From assembly GCF_026004055.1 (NCBI RefSeq), contig NZ_BPIJ01000001.1, forward strand, positions 992,001 through 1,056,000: DNA of 64,000 nt. Reading direction: 5' to 3'. Made by a program: the position numbers and the translations under genes. How positions within the stretch are numbered: the stretch's first letter is position 1; every line of letters begins with the position of its first letter. Below, piece after piece: positions 63,001 through 64,000 of the stretch. The notes under the pieces were generated by a model. That model was not told where the DNA came from. It worked only from the letters and a program-made list of their open reading frames with translations, and searched no databases. Source of the DNA: Meiothermus sp. GTDB lineage: Bacteria; Deinococcota; Deinococci; Deinococcales; Thermaceae.

Positions 63001-64000
63001 ATGGGCAAACGGCGGTTGTGGGTGGTCGTGGGGGTGCTGTGGGCAGGGCTTGCTTTTGCCAGCCCTGCACTGGATTTGTTCAACGAAGTAAGTCGTTTTC
63101 TAAACGACTACTACGGGGGGTTTTCCCAGGTCAGGCCCCAGGAGCTGCGGCAGAAGTACCAGGGGGAGCTCGAGAAAATCTGCGCCCAGGAGGTCGTTTG
63201 CCCCACCAATAAAGCCTACACAGTGATAGCTTCGCTGGTAGCCGAGTTAGGCGATCGGCACACCCGCTACTTCACCCCAGAAGACTACGCCGAGATCCAG
63301 CGGCGCCTGGCCGGCACCAGCAGCGGTCGCCCCCAACTGGGCGTGCAGCTCCAGGTAGTGCCGGGGCTCGAGGGCTTGCTGGTGGTGGAGGTGAGCCCCG
63401 AGACCCCTGCGGAGGAAGCGGGTCTGCGCCGGGGGGATCGCATCCTGGCAGTGAATGGCGAGGCCTTGCCCCAGGCTGAATCGGAGCGCAACAACTTTTT
63501 GCGAGACCGCATAAGCACCGGAGAGCCGGTCTTTCTCACCATCCAGCGGGTGCAGCAGCGCCTCGAGGTAGAGGTACGCCCCCGGGTTATCTCCCTGCGC
63601 CAGCCCCCCTCGCTCAACCTGCGTTCGGATGGGGTGGCGGTGCTGCGCATCCCCTCGTTTAGCGGCTATCAGCAGGTGGGGCCGCGTATCCACGAACTGG
63701 TGCGCCAGGCCCAGGCGGCGGGGGCCAAAGGCATGGTGATAGACCTGCGCAACAACGGAGGTGGGGTACTGAGCGAATGCCTGGTGGGGGCGGGGGCCTT
63801 TGTCGAGGAGACCTACCGGCGGTTGCAGGACAACCTGCGTGCCAGCGAACAGGGCTTTAAGGACGGCTACTACTATTTCCGTGCCGGAGGCCGCGACCGC
63901 CCGCAGTACGAGGTACAGCCCGCCCGCTGGACGGGCCCGGTGGTGGTGCTGGTGAACGAGCGCACCGCTTCGTGCGCAGAATACTTTACCTTCGATCTGC
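63001..64000 (+). CDS. S41 carboxy-terminal processing protease, 5' part
   Basis: First 333 codons of a protease continuing past the right edge. Residues 1-20 are a signal peptide (RRLWVVVGVLWAGLAFAS). A PDZ domain follows (LGVQLQVVPGLEGLLVVEVS, AGLRRGDRILAVNGE), then the S41 domain with VAVLRIPSFSGYQQVG, MVIDLRNNGGGV and the segment NERTASCAEYF holding the probable catalytic Ser. It cleaves proteins from the C-terminus in the envelope. The substrate is unknown. The ATG at 63001 has no clear ribosome-binding site. Confidence 0.85.
   Translation, partial: MGKRRLWVVVGVLWAGLAFASPALDLFNEVSRFLNDYYGGFSQVRPQELRQKYQGELEKICAQEVVCPTNKAYTVIASLVAELGDRHTRYFTPEDYAEIQRRLAGTSSGRPQLGVQLQVVPGLEGLLVVEVSPETPAEEAGLRRGDRILAVNGEALPQAESERNNFLRDRISTGEPVFLTIQRVQQRLEVEVRPRVISLRQPPSLNLRSDGVAVLRIPSFSGYQQVGPRIHELVRQAQAAGAKGMVIDLRNNGGGVLSECLVGAGAFVEETYRRLQDNLRASEQGFKDGYYYFRAGGRDRPQYEVQPARWTGPVVVLVNERTASCAEYFTFDL

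Overview
ORGANISM. The window looks like a chromosome segment of a Meiothermus/Thermus-type bacterium (Deinococcota). Supporting signs are the double-OB-fold SSB encoded between rpsF and rpsR, Thermus-like ribosomal proteins S6, S18, L9, S16 and L19, GC-rich coding sequence with very frequent CTCGAG (Leu-Glu as CTC GAG), and many promoters whose TANNNT -10 box lies 6-7 nt before the start codon (leaderless mRNAs). The genus is inferred from these features; no database was searched.

LAYOUT. 1-8.4 kb: end of a hisE/hisIE gene, glpX, the rpsF-ssb-rpsR-rplI operon, a sorbosone-dehydrogenase-like secreted propeller protein, a hemolysin III membrane protein and two small uncharacterised genes. 8.7-13.1 kb: ffh-rpsP-khpA-rimM-trmD, then two small mobile elements, then rplS behind its own promoter. 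13.1-22.7 kb: a disrupted membrane-protein gene, a CZB zinc protein, carB, ferritin, two sulfurtransferases, a nitroreductase-like protein and a MobA-like nucleotidyltransferase. 22.9-30.7 kb: an aerobic carbon monoxide dehydrogenase operon (coxM, S, L, G, an XdhC-YHS fusion, coxD, coxE) whose CoxL carries the form I motif AYRCSFR. 30.7-42.8 kb: a lipoprotein, an aldehyde dehydrogenase, coaD, rsmD, a tandem pair of secreted paralogues, tRNA-Pro, a G8-domain lipoprotein, ligA, tRNA-Met, tRNA-fMet and ppk. 42.7-52 kb: a defence-like island with a GIY-YIG protein, a 1340-aa Eco57I-type methyltransferase, a RES/Xre toxin-antitoxin pair and a PLD-SNF2 helicase. 52-64 kb: an iron(III) ABC transporter, a glycosyltransferase, ychF, a DJ-1-like protein, an MBL hydrolase, an S10 peptidase, a secreted protein of unknown function and the start of an S41 protease.

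SMALL MOBILE ELEMENTS. The gaps between genes hold families of small elements without transposase. I call them B (~345 bp), C (~210 bp; 299 bp in one case) and D (160-210 bp), which share the terminal inverted repeat TGGTCTGGTAA and sit on TAG/CTAR sites; A (93-390 bp), with ends GCGCTCTTCACA; F (126-197 bp), with ends ATACCGGA(T/C)TC; and E (~105 bp palindromes built on TCATTCCGAG and GAGGAATCTGG). B, C and D are found head to tail and share a single copy of the target tetranucleotide at each joint. Every B copy carries a strong intrinsic-terminator-like hairpin and lies just downstream of a gene on the same strand. F is nested inside one A copy, and that A copy interrupts a gene.

HOW THE GENES WORK TOGETHER. 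The cox cluster encodes the three CODH subunits plus a CoxG-like protein and cluster-assembly factors, and a divergent gene probably supplies the molybdopterin cytosine dinucleotide cofactor. The ribosomal and SRP operons are housekeeping genes. The methyltransferase, helicase and toxin-antitoxin genes are all on the minus strand and are separated or flanked by E palindromes, which suggests an acquired antiviral or restriction locus.
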